Both the position numbers and the translations under genes were made by a program. Below the pieces are notes generated by a model. The model saw only the letters and a list, made by a program, of their open reading frames with translations. It was not told the DNA's origin and ran no database searches. Shown one piece after another: positions 24,334-37,905 of a stretch of 64,000 bases of DNA (within the stretch, counting starts at the first letter, position 1; the number at the start of each line of letters is the position of its first letter). This DNA is from Ooceraea biroi (taxonomy: Eukaryota > Arthropoda > Insecta > Hymenoptera > Formicidae): assembly GCF_003672135.1 (NCBI RefSeq), contig NC_039515.1, positions 12,462,001 to 12,526,000 on the forward strand. The letters are read 5' to 3'.

Positions 24334-25547
24334 CTTTACAGTTTACGAACAATTATGCATGATTTATCACCGCACGCCGATTCGACTGCCAACATCAGCG
24401 CAGCTTACCAGGCATGTTGCACGACTCTTTTTTCTTCTTTTTACGGAAAGCATAATCGCGCTCGGCGAACGCGAATGACGGGGCTGTAATGATCCCGATC
24501 CCGAATGCCCTTCAATTAAATCTCATTTCGTAATCAAGGCATTCTCTACGTTATACAGTATGATAGTGAACTATCACGCGCGTGTAGATCCGGAGATTGG
24601 ACTGTCGGAACAGACGAAATTTCCTTCTGGCGTTTACAAGTGTTGTCCCTAACCTGGCAACGAGAAGCGCGACGTACACGCGAAGCCGTACTTAGCATCA
24701 CGAATTGATATCGAAGTCGGACGGGTCACGTGACCTGGAACATCAAAGGATCTCTATGCACGGAGCATAAATGTATACCAGGGCGGATCTCTGAAAGCCG
24801 ATTGGCCGACGTACCGATCGACATAGCGTGTCACGTGACACGCCTACGAGTCACGCAATCCGTCTCCGTTCTCGCACCGAATCCTGAAAATCTCCAAGTT
24901 CGCCCAACGCAAAAGAAGAAAAACTCTGTATAACATTTCTTCGAACTTAAATCGTACTTTCGGCAAAATTTACAAAAGATAGATAACGCTCGAACAAAAA
25001 CGAGCATCATCGTCTCATGTCTTTATTCCGTACGTGTGAAATCCTTAATGCAGATGACATGCGCTCGCGGCTAAATCTAGCCTAGTTTCTACAATACGAA
25101 TCTTGCATTCACAACGGGTTTATTTTCTTTCGGTATTTCGCAAACTGACATTTCGAAATTTGCGAATACCTATCGTCAAACTACATAATTCGTGGGTAAA
25201 AACTTATGTTCAAGCTAATATCATTATATTAGCCCAGCGCAGGGCTTACATTCATTTAATCTTTCATTGAATCATATACGTTCATGTTTATTGTAAATTT
25301 ATATGAACTTTTATGAAACTAAATCAAACGAAGCAAACCGTGTACATGTAAAAACTTTTTAGACTTACACTACATTTACGTGAGCGTTACTTCTATCATA
25401 ACTTACGATAATTCGCTGCGCGTTAACGGAGGTCTAGCCATTATTAACTATTGGCTACTACGAGAGTAGATAATTGAAGCAAGTTACTCAAATTAAACAA
25501 TACTTCCCATGCTAATACCTTGCGTAAACGGTGAATATCGCAACATA
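24334..25547. other. zen-pb spacer with paired E-box palindromes, no gene
   Basis: No open frame with protein-like features was found. The notable content is the pair of GTCACGTGAC palindromes at 24725-24734 and 24830-24839, with an inverted CCAAT box (CGATTGGCCG) between them. Confidence 0.5.
24724..24840. promoter_or_regulatory. Two perfect GTCACGTGAC palindromes
   Basis: GGTCACGTGACC (24724-24735) and TGTCACGTGACA (24829-24840) are each perfect 12-base palindromes around the bHLH-zip core GTCACGTGAC, the site type bound by USF, MITF and TFEB relatives. An inverted CCAAT motif lies between them at about 24799-24808. Function is inferred from motif identity only. Confidence 0.4.
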
Positions 25548-25671
25548 AGGTCTGTTTTTTTATTCCTGCACTGCTCAACTGATGCAATAAACGTTAAAGT
25601 GAGACAGTATATTTTTTCTCACTCTAACTTATTGCACCAGTTCAGCAGTGCAGGAATAAAAAACAGATCTC
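25548..25671. repeat. Near-perfect 124 bp hairpin
   Basis: The arms at about 25548-25604 and 25617-25671 are reverse complements over some 55 bases with a few mismatches, and the loop is only about 12 bases. Shared blocks include TCTGTTTTTTATTCCTGCA, CAATAA and GTGAGA. No TA or other target duplication is obvious. The likeliest origin is a foldback or MITE. The stem is longer than a usual miRNA precursor, though processing of the transcript as a hairpin RNA is possible. Confidence 0.8.
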
Positions 25672-28600
25672 AATGGTGCAGCGCAAGCAAGCCCGCGACA
25701 ATTTGAAAATTATTCCTAGGAGTGTCACGTGGAAGTGTCGATCAAAAGCAAGTGATATTTGGAAGTTATACAGGTATAGAGGACAAATAAAATAATGTAA
25801 TTTACAAAAATAAGTAATAATATATATAATAATAAGATAAGAGATGGTACAATGTACCTCTAAATCGCATTACGTCTTTAATAAAAATACCGCCGTACCG
25901 TACGAGGGCCTTATTAGGCACTACATATTACCTGCGCTTTCGAAATTATCGTAGAATACTACGATATGCGTAAACACTAAAAAGTTATCGTATATTAGTC
26001 ACGCGTAGTCCCGCTACACAAACACAGAATTAGTCACAGGGTTAACTTTCTTTTATCGATCTTAAATTTTCATTTGATTGTCCAACTTAATAAAATTTCG
26101 AAATCTCACTGCATGCCTTGCTTTAAGAATGTGTCACAATTACGTGCACGATGGGCAATTAATAATTGTGGAATAGTTACATAAATGTGTATTACAGAAA
26201 TGTTTGTCTTATCAATAGCCTCGATTACTTTTTGAGAATTTGTCAACACACGATAACGATTTCCTTGACAACGCTTATCTGGACGGTTAATAGAATAGCG
26301 GAGCTCGTACTCGCGCGGCTGCGTCTTCGTGAAGTTAAGCGGACCGCCTCGGGCTGTTCCGTCGCGGCTTTCCGTCCCCGTTTTGCGGCATTCGAATTGC
26401 AAATACCAGAATGTTTGCATGTTGTTGTCACCGCATCGGTACCCGGAGGGGAAAAGGTAGAATGCCGCGACGGTGGCGGCGGTGGCGACAGCGATGGCGG
26501 CGTGAGGAGGAGGAAGAACTCCTCAAGAGGAAATGGAGAGGAACCGACTCAAGTCTCAGATAAAGACGAATAAAAATAGGCGAGCAAGCGAAGAGATAGA
26601 GGGTGCAGGATGGAGACGGCGTTTCCTGCCTGGGGAACATTAGCGCCCTCGATACTCCCCCGCCCCCGTGGCTCAGACACCGTCCAACCACCCACGTTGG
26701 GAAAGGGGCCACATTCCCCTGCCCAACTATTCACCTCTCTCGTCCATATGACAGACATTGTGTGCAAGAATCAAGCAAACACACACTGTCGAAAGCGCCC
26801 ATAACACGGGCACGTGGGTCCTTTTCGATTAAACAGTCTAACATATGTCTGATTCTCTTGCCGGTCATAGTGTATTAGCTACTTCGATGCAAAAGAATTA
26901 CGTGCAGTTTGTAGGAATTACATATAATTTATAGGAATAACATAATCTTGACGAAACTTTAGAGAAATATATAAAATTATATATATATATAATTATAATA
27001 TATAATAGTTTTGATGTTACTGCGTTTATATACATGTAGATATCTTTGCGAGTCGACGTCGAATATTGTGCGATCTTTGTTAGAGTTCAGTATAAACCGA
27101 AGAGAGACTGGATGCTATATGAAACTCTGTCATAAAATTCTTACCTGAGACATTTATATTAGAATCATGAGACTTCTTATCTCTCTGGGAATGTTCTTCG
27201 CTCCCACTGTTTATACCGCTCGCCTCATACGATCCGCGAGTCTTGATCTTGCGTTATGCGAAAGGAATGTCGAGATAAGGATCTGTTCGCTGTAATGCAG
27301 ATGCTCACGGCGTAACCTCGAGCAGTATACGAGGTGGCAGATAGACCTTCAGCGGTTCAAAGCAAGAAACGGTGTAAATCTTTACCTCGCTTAAGATTTC
27401 CCGGCTCGATTCAATGAGTTTAACCTTCAATTCAATTTCCAATGGATCGCGAAAAATACCGCTTTGCCGTTTAAGCACCGCGATGGACGTGCGATGGGTG
27501 CGCGAGGACGAGGAAATCATCGCGCGAGGAGAGAAACGAGCCAATGGGGCCTCAGGTGTAGAACTTGTGATTTCGCGATCATCGTACACGATGATTGCGC
27601 GCGTGCAAGGATGCTGGGAGGTAAATGTCGGATCCGACTGTCCCTATTATAGAAGCCATTTCGTTGGCTCCGGACATGGTGGATGGCGCATTACGATAAT
27701 ACAGCCTAATAATAGAGTGCTGGGAGAGAGGTAGGATCCTGAGAGACGCCGATTGGCCGCCTCAGGCATCGTAATTGCGGCCGTCCGATGATTATTGGTG
27801 GCAGAGGGAGCTCGATCACGATCGAGAGTCCCGGCGTCTTCGGATCGCCGACTGGCTGGGACCTTCGGGATACTCGATCGCTTCTCTTGCCTGCCTGCTC
27901 GCCTGGATCTCTCTGGACAGCTTCCATCGAGACTAAACATACTTATTATGCTGAAAATGCGACTTTGATGATTGGGTGCGCCGCATCTGAGACGAATACG
28001 CGGTACTTCTTTAAACGTGCTTTCCTCAAGCACGTTCTGGACCAGGTTTCCATAGATTTTGTTTTTTAATTCGGCTGTTGACCGCTACTTACATTTATCG
28101 AAAGCGTAGTGGTCGAGGAGTTTGACGTTGTGATTTATATACGCCAGTCTTGTACCTTAAGTAAAGTAAATTATAACGGTTAAGATGTATCAAAAACTTT
28201 TCTAATTTATGATTAACAGAATTGTATTTAATATTCGAAATGTTTCAGATATATGTTTTATACAAATATACATAAAGTGTTCACAAAGTGAAAGAATAAA
28301 ATTGTATTGTACTAAAGAAACCCTCTTATGAAATTATAAATATGAAAATTTAATGGAACAAATTAAAGTTTACGGATTCAATCTTCTTTTTAATTGAACC
28401 AACAATTGTATGTAGGTCGCGAGGCCCTTAATGAGAAGAACCCAGAGATGCATCCTAATGAATCTAAGTAGGTTTTTTGCGTTATATTACTTGCACGGAG
28501 AGGGTAAGTCACCATACGGTCGCTTTGTTTCCATTTGTCGTCCGCGTGGGGTGGACTTCTACCGCTTCCACTTTTATTGCGGGTCGCGCTAGCATATGCG

Positions 28601-31600
28601 CTATGCGGCGGCCAACATGCAATTAATTTTAATTATAAAAATATTATTATCCTTTATGGCGCCGGGACAGGTGCTTTGTGGTCAAAGGTTAGTTTTTGTT
28701 GCCGAAATCTTACAGTCACTATTCCTATGTGACTATTCTTTTGAAACCATTCATAATTTCGCTAATCTCACATACATATCTCAATATATGAAAAGTAATA
28801 TTATTTATTAGGTACGAAAACTATCTTCTTATCTTGTTCGATTCATTAACTGGCATGAATTACGACGACGCTAATATTCAACAAATAACCGGTTTGTTAA
28901 AGCTAGCCGTTTACGGTTATAAAACTATAGCTGAAAAGGAATATATTTGCGCAGCGCCCGCCATGGATATTATTCAAAATTAGCGGGGCAGCGAAAGTCG
29001 GAAGTCCCAATTTCACAGAGGGGGGGCGAAGACAGTGAGACCTGCCCGTGCGCTTTCTCATCGTCATTACTTCGTAAGCTCTCGCTTACGGTAGCCGGCA
29101 AGCTCGCCTGCACAAAAGAGCGAGAAACTTAATTAGGATTCTTTTATGATCCGATTTAACCGATCACCGGTCTTGTGAGGCCGGTAGCCTCCGCAATGAA
29201 ACGTCTGACGTGAAATTTCGCACAATGTACGCGTAAAGTATTATTGACTATTAGCAAACGGACAATGGTGTGCCTTTCCCCCCTTTTTCCCCCCCTTTTT
29301 TTCCCTACCTTCATCGGGCATCATCATATATTCCGACTTTTATACGCGGCAGATCGAATGAACTGCACCGCAGAAACGTAATTTACAAATAGGGCTCGTT
29401 TCTTGACAAATTGCGCCGAATCCCGCGGTTACATTGCCCGATGAGAATGCGGTATCGCTTAACCTACAGACTGCGGGAGCCTTAAAACAACGAAAAAGAG
29501 CCATCGAGCTATTGGGAGCCCGGGAGCTATTTAAATCTGTTGAATGGCTCGTGGAAGCAGAGCAACCTTCTCTTTCAGCACGGGGATTCGGCAACAAAGG
29601 CGGAGGTTTTACTTTTAAATTTAGTACACGGCCGAGAGCCCTCTCCCCCGGTACCCCGTCCTCGTCTTTGCCGTCCTTTGGTAAATAAAATAGGGATTTA
29701 GTTCCACCTTGAGTTTATTCCGAAGTCGCTCTCAAGAGCGAGGGCGGCCGGATAAATCAGCCGGCGGAAAAGTCGCGTGTAATAATGTAGACGCGATTAA
29801 AACCGCGTAGAGGCGGTTAAGGTTGTGATTGGACGACTACGCTGTAGTTTATTAAAAATTTACGTATAAGTTAGTACTCATAATTAAAAAATATAAGCAT
29901 CTATAAAGAAAAGTATCTCAAAGAGGACGGATGTGATACAAGAATTCCGTAGCAATGCTAAGTTAAAAAAAAAGAAGAGAACACAGATAAAGTTTCGTAC
30001 AGGCAGCGAGCGTAGATAGCGAGTTGATCTGATCGGCACGGATCTCGCGGAAAGGTGCACAACTTTCGGAAGTGTACTGGATTGCTCGTGGCACAAATTA
30101 CCTCTTTAACGGAGGGCTACCTACTTTTCTCGAAGGATCCAGTTCGAGGAGGAAAGATGGAGTAGTCCCAGGAGGAGGAAGAGGAGCGAAAGGGAGGAAG
30201 AGGGCAGCCCAGTGGAAAAGAAAGACTGCGTATACGACGTGTCGGACTCTGGCCAGGCGTCACGACGCCCTACTGTCTTCCCGAAGACGTCTGCTACGAG
30301 GCGGTCCAAGTGACAAATAGATGTACGTCGTGACCGCACGACAATTTACTCCTTGCCGGCGGGAGGGAAGAAGGAGATAAAAGGTTTCTGACAAAATTCT
30401 GCCACGATAGCGGATCTCGCCATTACGATCCTATTGTTTCTTCATAACCAATCGATTCTACCAACTGCATTGCATCTTACAGTTTTTTTATCTTTGCATT
30501 CGCGCGGGAAAATGTAACGGAATGTTTGGTGCGTTTGACACAAATAGGCAATTTACAATTAGCGTATTCGCGCGAATGTTATTAATGTAAATGTTTTTTA
30601 TTTTCTAAACAAGACCGATTCTTCTTCAGCGGCTTTCTTTCTCGATAAGTTCCACGCTCTTTTCTTCCTTTTAACGTCAGCGTGAAGGAACGGACGGGCG
30701 TCTTCTTCCGGAACCTCTGCCGGTATCTTCCCGCCCACTGCCGGTCTCGCTTCCTCGTTCGCCTGCTCTCATTATCTCGAGGAAATTAAATATGTCATCT
30801 GATTCTTAAAGTTAATTGAACTTTCGACGCTTTCTCGTTGAATGCCTGACCAATTTCTAATTCATAAAGGTGACGTATCGAGCACGTGTTTCATGTGGAA
30901 AAGCTCGTCTCATGTCTATAACGGGATTGATATGCGCCTGTGAAATTGTGTGCTGTCAAAGTATAACCAGCAACGTCATCCGATGATCCTATTTTCCTAG
31001 TCAGGGATAAATGGACATATGATTCAAACAGACAACGATCTCGAAGGCATCGCCGATCGCACATGCACATGAGATTCACGCCGCATGCTCTGAATGTCTG
31101 GTCACGAATAATGCAAGTCATCGAGCTCCGTAAGAGGGTGATGAGAGCCGCCTAAAGTTAGAACATTACTTTGAAGGTGTTCGTGGATAACGTGATACAG
31201 CCAACGACAAATGCGAAGCCATGTATTGCCGATCGATTGAAGAAATATTATTCCTCACCATTGTATAACTTTAACTAGCAAAGAAATAATTTTATATCTT
31301 TTGTGTTTTTAAAGATCTTTTAAAGTGAAATCATCAAGAACTGAATTGTGAAAACTGAATGTGGTATCGTTCGTTGAACTATGACATCATGACGGTAAAA
31401 TCCATAATAATACAAATATTTTAGAAAGCATAGCATATAGATGTTATCGCTTAGTCAGAAGACACTCATAAGGCCGCACTTTGTGAGACCTCAAGCTGAT
31501 AATTACCGGAAAGCCTAAATGCCGACTCCTACTGCAACTAATAACGATCGTAAATATCACTAATGATCCCGTAAATATTTTAAGAAGCCTACATGAACAC

Positions 31601-34600
31601 AAAGCTAATTACGATCTGCTTTATGAGTTACAGATGTCACGATTTATGGAGAAATTCACTCAAGAATGATCAAAACAACTTTCTTCGTTCGACGAAATTT
31701 TACGTTAAATCATATACGTTTAATTTTATCTTATCAACTTCTTCGCAATGATCGCAATAATACACCGCATAAGAGCAAGGTTGACAAATGTTAAGTAACT
31801 GCAATTAATTATGCTCGATCATCGTCGGACACACAGTCCCATTCGGAAAACCCAAGTCGACCTAATCGCTGCCAATTTATTTAATCGAATAAAGAAGGGC
31901 TCACGCTGGAGATCCCAAATTCCTCGTGTGTGCGACATGGTATTCGCATTACCGAAGGCCAGGTCTGGGTTTCTGACCGCCCGAGTAGCAAGTGTGTGCA
32001 GAGGTTACAGTTAAGGTAGCCTGTTAAGGACGGAAGGGTTGGTAGGATTCATTCGAGGACGAGTGGAATATGAGAGACCGACAAGGGTAGGGAAACAAAA
32101 GCATGCTTTCACCCGGTATATGGTAAACCGCTATATTTTTAAATGCATACGTGATGTGCTTTGCTTCTTTTACATATATATTGCACGCGTCACTTTTACT
32201 AACGCAATAGTATAATTGTGCTGTATATAGAAACAAATATCACAAATGAGACATGATGTGTATGGATGATAGAAATGTATATTCTCGGAGAAAAGTAGCG
32301 ATAAAAGATTCCACATGTTCAACCTCGATTTGCGACATCCAGGAGTAAACCCGTATGGTCAGGTGGTCTGCGAGAAAAGAGGAGCACGAAAACGCACGCG
32401 GGGGAGGTTTTCGGACATGCGGCGAGTCGGTACGGAGAAAGAGGAGGTTTACGAGAAATGCGGCCACCGCAACACACGCGGTGGCCGAGACCAAACCAAA
32501 CCAAAGATTAATGTACTACACTTACTGGGGCAATTTGCGCCAAGTGTCGGCTGTAGAACTGGGTATACCTCGAGTTCTGGAGGTAGATTTGTTCCACGAG
32601 CATTCGCGGGGAAAGATCCCTCTCTATGTTTTTCTCTCTCTCTTTCTTTCTTCATCCTCAAAAAATGATTCAAAAGAAAAATTCCGAATCTATGAGAAAG
32701 AAATCAAAGAAGAAACATAAAGTCTCTTGTGAGACCTTCAAAATTTAATTGTAATGCACACGGTGTCGTTACTGACTTTCCCGTTTCCATAAAATTGCGA
32801 AATGGAAAATGTCTTGTGCGACAATCCGAAACACCGTGAATCAAAAGTCATCGTGACAATTTGCTAATTAACGTTGTCGACCAAATGAACGATCACCACT
32901 ACCCAAGTGGAGGCTCCACTCCCGTCTGCGTATCACACGCGCCGGGCGGAATATAAGCAAATTAAATATGCATAATTAAAACGAAATAGCGACGGGATAA
33001 ACGTCGCTCGTGCGGTTCCGGCTGGCTCGAATCAGAGGGAAGAGGACTTAAGGCAAGGAACATTCTCGTAGCAACATCTGGCCGCTATGAAGTATAAAGA
33101 GGCATGCGATATCATCCACAGTGAATGCTTAATTAAAACCTCAGACTCCTCAAGCACGGAGTTCCCCCTAGACGTGCGCTAATCGCAAGAACCATCGTTG
33201 CTGTTCAACGAACAGCTCACCTTTACGTGCATATCCCTGTGGTGACAATCGCTTCCTTCACGTTCGCTTTGCAAACAATTTTCATTTCTGCCGATCTTTT
33301 CGTGATTATATCGTCACACTATAATAGCGTTACTAATATCCAACCATATATGATAATACCATTAATATAATCATTTCTGTTTCGAAGTTGCAATTAGAAG
33401 CAGATAAAAATTCAAATAATTTTGCAAATTAGATCGAATCCTTGACAACTCAATTTTCTTCGCATGAGGCTGAATGAGAATTTCCAAATTACTGTCGGAG
33501 CAACGTGATAAGCGACAGGAAAGGCGAGTTTGAGAAACGGCAGTGAAAGTAGGCGCGCTATAGCGCGTCTATAGCTACAGCATTTCCGGTGGCACACTAG
33601 CCGTCCAGTGGGACGGGAGAAAATTTCACTTGGAGCGTCTAACGAGTTCGCTTTTACCCCAGACGACGACGAAAAAGAAAAAGTTGGAAGAGGATCGGTG
33701 GGGAGCGGAGTTTTAGGTACGAAAAGCGAACCTCTCCTTTTCAGCGGAGCAAGGACGGCAGAGATCCGTTTCAGTGATCCAGTGAGATTGACAGGTCGAG
33801 CCCTACTCGCGGACCCGTGCCGGTTGCCATGCTAAAATGGCGATGAAAGATGGTTTACTTTTAATGGCGGATACTTTTAGTAAGCGTTCCTTTCAGCTAA
33901 TTATAATGACTTGTCCGACGAACCAACCATGACCCAGACAATACAAGGCAATTTCCGGAATCCTTATAAGACATGCTACTTGAATTTCCATTTGCGAAAG
34001 AAAATTGGATTGGATTGAAGATTGGGAAAAGAACAATCGATTATTGCACACATTATTAAATTGTTTTCATAATCAGGGATTTACAAATTATTGCAATACC
34101 ACGGTTTGCGGCAGGTACGCGTTTTGTGTATCAGCCGGTAGCGCATATATCTCGCGTCATCGCGGGAGAAACGGTAACGTCAATATATATGCAAACGCCG
34201 ATATAACGATCTATCGGTACGTAAATATACAAAGGGCGAGGTCGAGCGTGGGAGAGAAAACGGCAGTACGAAAGAAAAGGAAAAAGGGTCGAGAGAAGCG
34301 CGCGCAGAAGAAGAGAGAAAGAGAGAGAGCGAGAAAACTCTCCAAGCTTAATATAAAACTTCATTTCGCAATCGGCAGCAGCCGGAGGAAACGCGGAGAT
34401 CCGACACGCAGAAATTCCGCGGTCGTCACAAAAAAGAAGGGAGCACCAGGGAATCTTATTTTTCCGGCATTAAGCTTTTCGCGGTGCGCATTGTCCTAAA
34501 TATAAACTTTTCGTTTTCGAGAGAATTGCAGTACAGTACGTGTCTTAAGTAAAAGATGCGAGACACCTAACTCTAGACTCTGACAACTATAAAGCACTGT

Positions 34601-35803
34601 TGAAAACGTGAAGTGGCAGGACATTCTGAAATTTAAAGCGTAAAATAAAGTGAGATGCCAGATCCAATCAAAAATTATCAATATAAGATTTCCAGAGAAC
34701 AACGTGTTACTGACAAAACTTCGTCAATAATCGTTAAAGCGAGTGAAATAAAAGATCGGCGAGGAGAGACAACGCAGTTGCCTTTATCACGCTTTGCAAC
34801 TGTGTCGATCTGAGCAACGCACTCCTTTCCGCACCGCACTCTTCTCGAACTTTTCGTCCGTATATTTCGAGCCTTTCTTCCTATATGCTCTCGGGGTGCG
34901 CCTAAAAGAGAGAAGGGGTCGAGCTGCCGAACATCGGTGGCGCGAGCGAGGCGCGCGCGATGAAACTTTTAATAAATGGCAGAGTCGATATGAAGTATAG
35001 GACTTTGACATATCGTGTGTCTGTAATGTATAGTTAAATCTGGTGGCAGATGTGGAGGGTGTTCTCTCTCTCTCTCTCCCATCTCCCTCCCCCTCTTTCC
35101 CTCTCTCCGTCACCCACCCGTTCACTATCCCTCTTTCGCTCTTTCGGTCTTCTCTCGCCTCCTCCCGCGCCCACTTTGCTCCGATATGGTTGGCACCCTT
35201 GCTATCCCGCAGAAATTTCCTTCTAACCCACTAACGCAATTGAATATATTAATACGAACTCAGAGAAGATAGAAATTAATACATGCATCATTCTTCACGC
35301 ATAGGTAAAATTTCCCAGAAAAGATTTGCTCGCTTTTCTTAATCGTTTTCAAGATGTTATTTCATTACTATCATCTTTACTATCATTTTATTTTTATTCT
35401 TCATTGTTATTATTTTTAGCATCATTTGCACATAATTATCAAGATTTATGTAAAAAGAATATATAAAAGACTCATGCAAATTTTATTCTTACTTCACTGT
35501 CGCAACGTGATATGTAAACGTTTCTACTACACCTATCTATCTATCTAGTTCAATAGTGCAACATGTGGAAAACATGGTGGATCTGATATTCTGATATTCT
35601 CACGCCAAAGGAGACCGATTGTAGCAATTTGCGTGATGCAAGCTGCTCGATGAGGGTTAGTAGTAAAATTTTTTTGCTTAGAAGTGCGACAATGAACTTT
35701 TCAATCAAACTGCCTGTCTAAGTGAAAGCTCCTCCACAAAGCAGATCAGGGTAATCTGTCATCAAAACTGTTCCACAGCGAGCCATCGCAATACCAAACG
35801 GTG
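25672..35803. other. zen-pb spacer, part 3: no gene supported
   Basis: Open frames overlap on opposite strands and are low-complexity (K/R/E or S/F/L). Noted small items are a pyrimidine run at about 29277-29312, a perfect palindrome CGCGCTATAGCGCG at 33554-33567, a purine tract at about 34309-34337, and a CT tract at 35064-35110. Confidence 0.5.
35064..35110. repeat. CT-rich tract
   Basis: TCTCTCTCTC followed by CCTCCCCCTC-type pyrimidine sequence. Confidence 0.85.
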
Positions 35804-35824
35804 CCCCCCCCCCCCCCCCCCCCC
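35804..35824 (+). repeat. 21-base poly(C) run
   Basis: Twenty-one consecutive C residues, an unusual homopolymer in this genome. Its complement is a G run able to form quadruplex structures. Its exact length may be a sequencing artefact. Confidence 0.9.
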
Positions 35825-36129
35825 AGCAACCCCAACGGTTGCAACGGCTGTATTCAATGCACTATACATCGACTTAGTTCAAATTTTTGTTCTCTTTCTC
35901 GAAAGATTTTGTATAGTATATTATAGTACAGTATCATTTTGTGTAAATCTACATGTAATGGTAAAACTTTTTTGACAGATAATTGCAAGAATAATTAAAG
36001 ATCGCAAATTTGGATGCTCTCAGAAGGATTCGGTGCAAAAGTCATTATTATTGGACAGTATCAAACATGCATAATAATAGATCATTAGATCAATTCTAAG
36101 ATAAATCTAAACAAGTGGCAAGATAAAAA

Positions 36130-37300
36130 TGATGCGATTTAATGAACTGTTTGTGACTTGCCTGATCGTTCCGAGGATTCAACTGAATGGATCGTGGATT
36201 GGCAGTGGTCACTCACCGGGGGTCAGTAAAAGCGGGAGACTATCGTACCTCTTTGATTCAGACGCTGATCCAGCGAAGGTGGAGAACCGCGTGGTCGAGC
36301 ACGTGAGAAAGTTCCCCACCACTTGGCACGATACCGAACGACGCGCTCGCGCGTACCGCCCACAGTTGTGCCGAGTAACCGTGGCCGCCCAAACGGGCCT
36401 CGTGTTCATCCGTACGAGAGTCGCCCGCCTGCACTCTCACAGCACGGACCTGATCGCCGTACCCTCCTGGTTGTGTGCCCTCCGAGCCCTCCAAGGCCAC
36501 CGTCGCCACGACAGGCCAGCCCGCCTACGTCGGCGGAGGGCTGTGCTTCAGCGTTCGCGTTACCGCTCTACGATTGGTCGCTCCATTCCGGCGAGCGGTA
36601 TCACGTGACCAGGCCGACGCCACATTAAAGGACGACTTCCACCTCGATGCCGAGGTGGACTCCCAGCCACCCCCTCCCGGAACGGGGAAAGAGACAGCAG
36701 TAACAACAGGGACACCGGGAATACCGGAGAGGCGAAAAAGATCGTGGAAATTTCGGTCCCTCGCGACTGGTGAGACGACCGTCTCTTTCTACGACGGGGC
36801 GTCCTTCGCTTCTCCTACGGAGCGCCTACCTACGCTCGGCAAGTACCTCCACCACGGACCTCTCGGACCTCCACCTCTCTCAGCCTCTATCACTACCACC
36901 TCTCTCACTCCCGCGTCACTTAGTGAGTACGCTGCCGATCGGTGACTGCTTGGCGTACTCTAGTCCGCTTGCCTGCGTTTGCCTGGCCGATCGGGTACAC
37001 GGTAACGGCATCGTATCGTGGCGCGGTATCGTGCGATTCGGCACGGCATTCTCCATAGATCGGTCGGAACTATCGATCAAACCGCCTCGTGACAGTACGT
37101 GTGACAGTAGTGATCTGGTGCTTGGTTGTTCCCGCATTGAGATCGTGGAGATCTACGAACTGGATTTGTTCTTCGAGCGACGTCAACCGCGAGTACGCAG
37201 TGTTATGTCTGTGGCGTGGTCCGAAGATTCGCTTCCTGTTTCCATCAGATTTCTACGTTGCAAGACGAGTTATTCTGGTTAATTTGTAGAAGGAAATAAG
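36130..37300 (+). promoter_or_regulatory. GC/CpG-rich block upstream of pb, likely promoter and 5' UTR
   Basis: This is the most GC-rich stretch near the pb start, with long open frames in several phases at once, as expected of CpG-rich non-coding sequence. It contains a CACGTG site at about 36603 and repeated ACCTCC/CTCTC motifs. Since pb exon 1 appears to follow a splice acceptor at 37854, at least one upstream 5' UTR exon is expected, and this block is the best place for it. No single donor is compelling. Confidence 0.35.
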
Positions 37301-37351
37301 CGCAAGCAACTTATGATGACATATTATAGTGAGTACCATCATAGTGAATAG

Positions 37352-37368
37352 TGTTTACACGGTAAACA
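37352..37368. promoter_or_regulatory. Palindromic forkhead-type site
   Basis: TGTTTAC and its reverse complement GTAAACA are separated by three bases, making a perfect 7-base-arm palindrome. TGTTTAC/GTAAACA is the Fox-factor core. It lies about 550 bases upstream of the pb start codon. Binding is inference. Confidence 0.35.
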
Positions 37369-37854
37369 ATTGCAGTTAGTTAATGGAAGATCGATATGTT
37401 GCCTTAGCACGACAAATGTTTGAACGTGACTTAAGTATGTAATGTGTTTAATTAGGAGAAAGCGATACTGATAGGTATCGCATAAAAAAGAAAAGTGATC
37501 GATTTTGTGTCGTTAACATAAAAGGTTATTAGTGAGTAATGTCGCATTGTACTATTGACGATATAGAAAAGAGAAAGTAGATAAAGAAAGCAGATAAAAA
37601 AAGTAGATAAGAAAAATAAAGGGAATCTAGGCGAATGCTTTTCATGTTTTTCATGCTTTTTCGAAAGCGAATTCTGACTCAAGCTTTTTCTAGTTTATAA
37701 CACATAGCGATATAATCTGATAATTGGAAGGTATACTAAAAGCATGTTGCTATCGACATTCATCGAGTGAATTTCATAGTGTTCTTCGAGAAATACGAGC
37801 TGCACATAGTTCACTAAAGAAACATCATTTTGTATATTATTATTATTACATTTA

Positions 37855-37905
37855 GCGTCAAGAAGCAAAAGCAAACTGCGAGTGCAAGTTGATGCGTGTT
37901 ATCCC
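37855..37905 (+). other. Probable 5' end of pb exon 1 before the chosen ATG
   Basis: A T/A-rich run ending ACATTTAG at 37854 looks like a 3' splice site, so the exon probably starts at 37855 and an upstream exon exists. The frame is open back to a TAG at 37807 with no ATG before 37906, so this stretch is either 5' UTR or the continuation of an upstream coding exon. Confidence 0.5.

Noticed and set aside
30893..30918. Sequence AAAGCTCGTCTCATGTCTAT resembling the miR-993 3' arm
   Set aside because: The first dozen bases match what I recall of miR-993, but the remainder differs and no complementary arm lies upstream or downstream to form a hairpin.
34005..34499. 164-codon K/R-rich open frame
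   Set aside because: The lysine/arginine richness comes from a GA-rich purine tract and the frame has no other features.
36129..37282. Several overlapping open frames of 100-170 codons
   Set aside because: They overlap in different phases in a GC-rich block, have no recognisable domain and are P/R/S-rich. They are better read as CpG-rich promoter or 5' UTR DNA.
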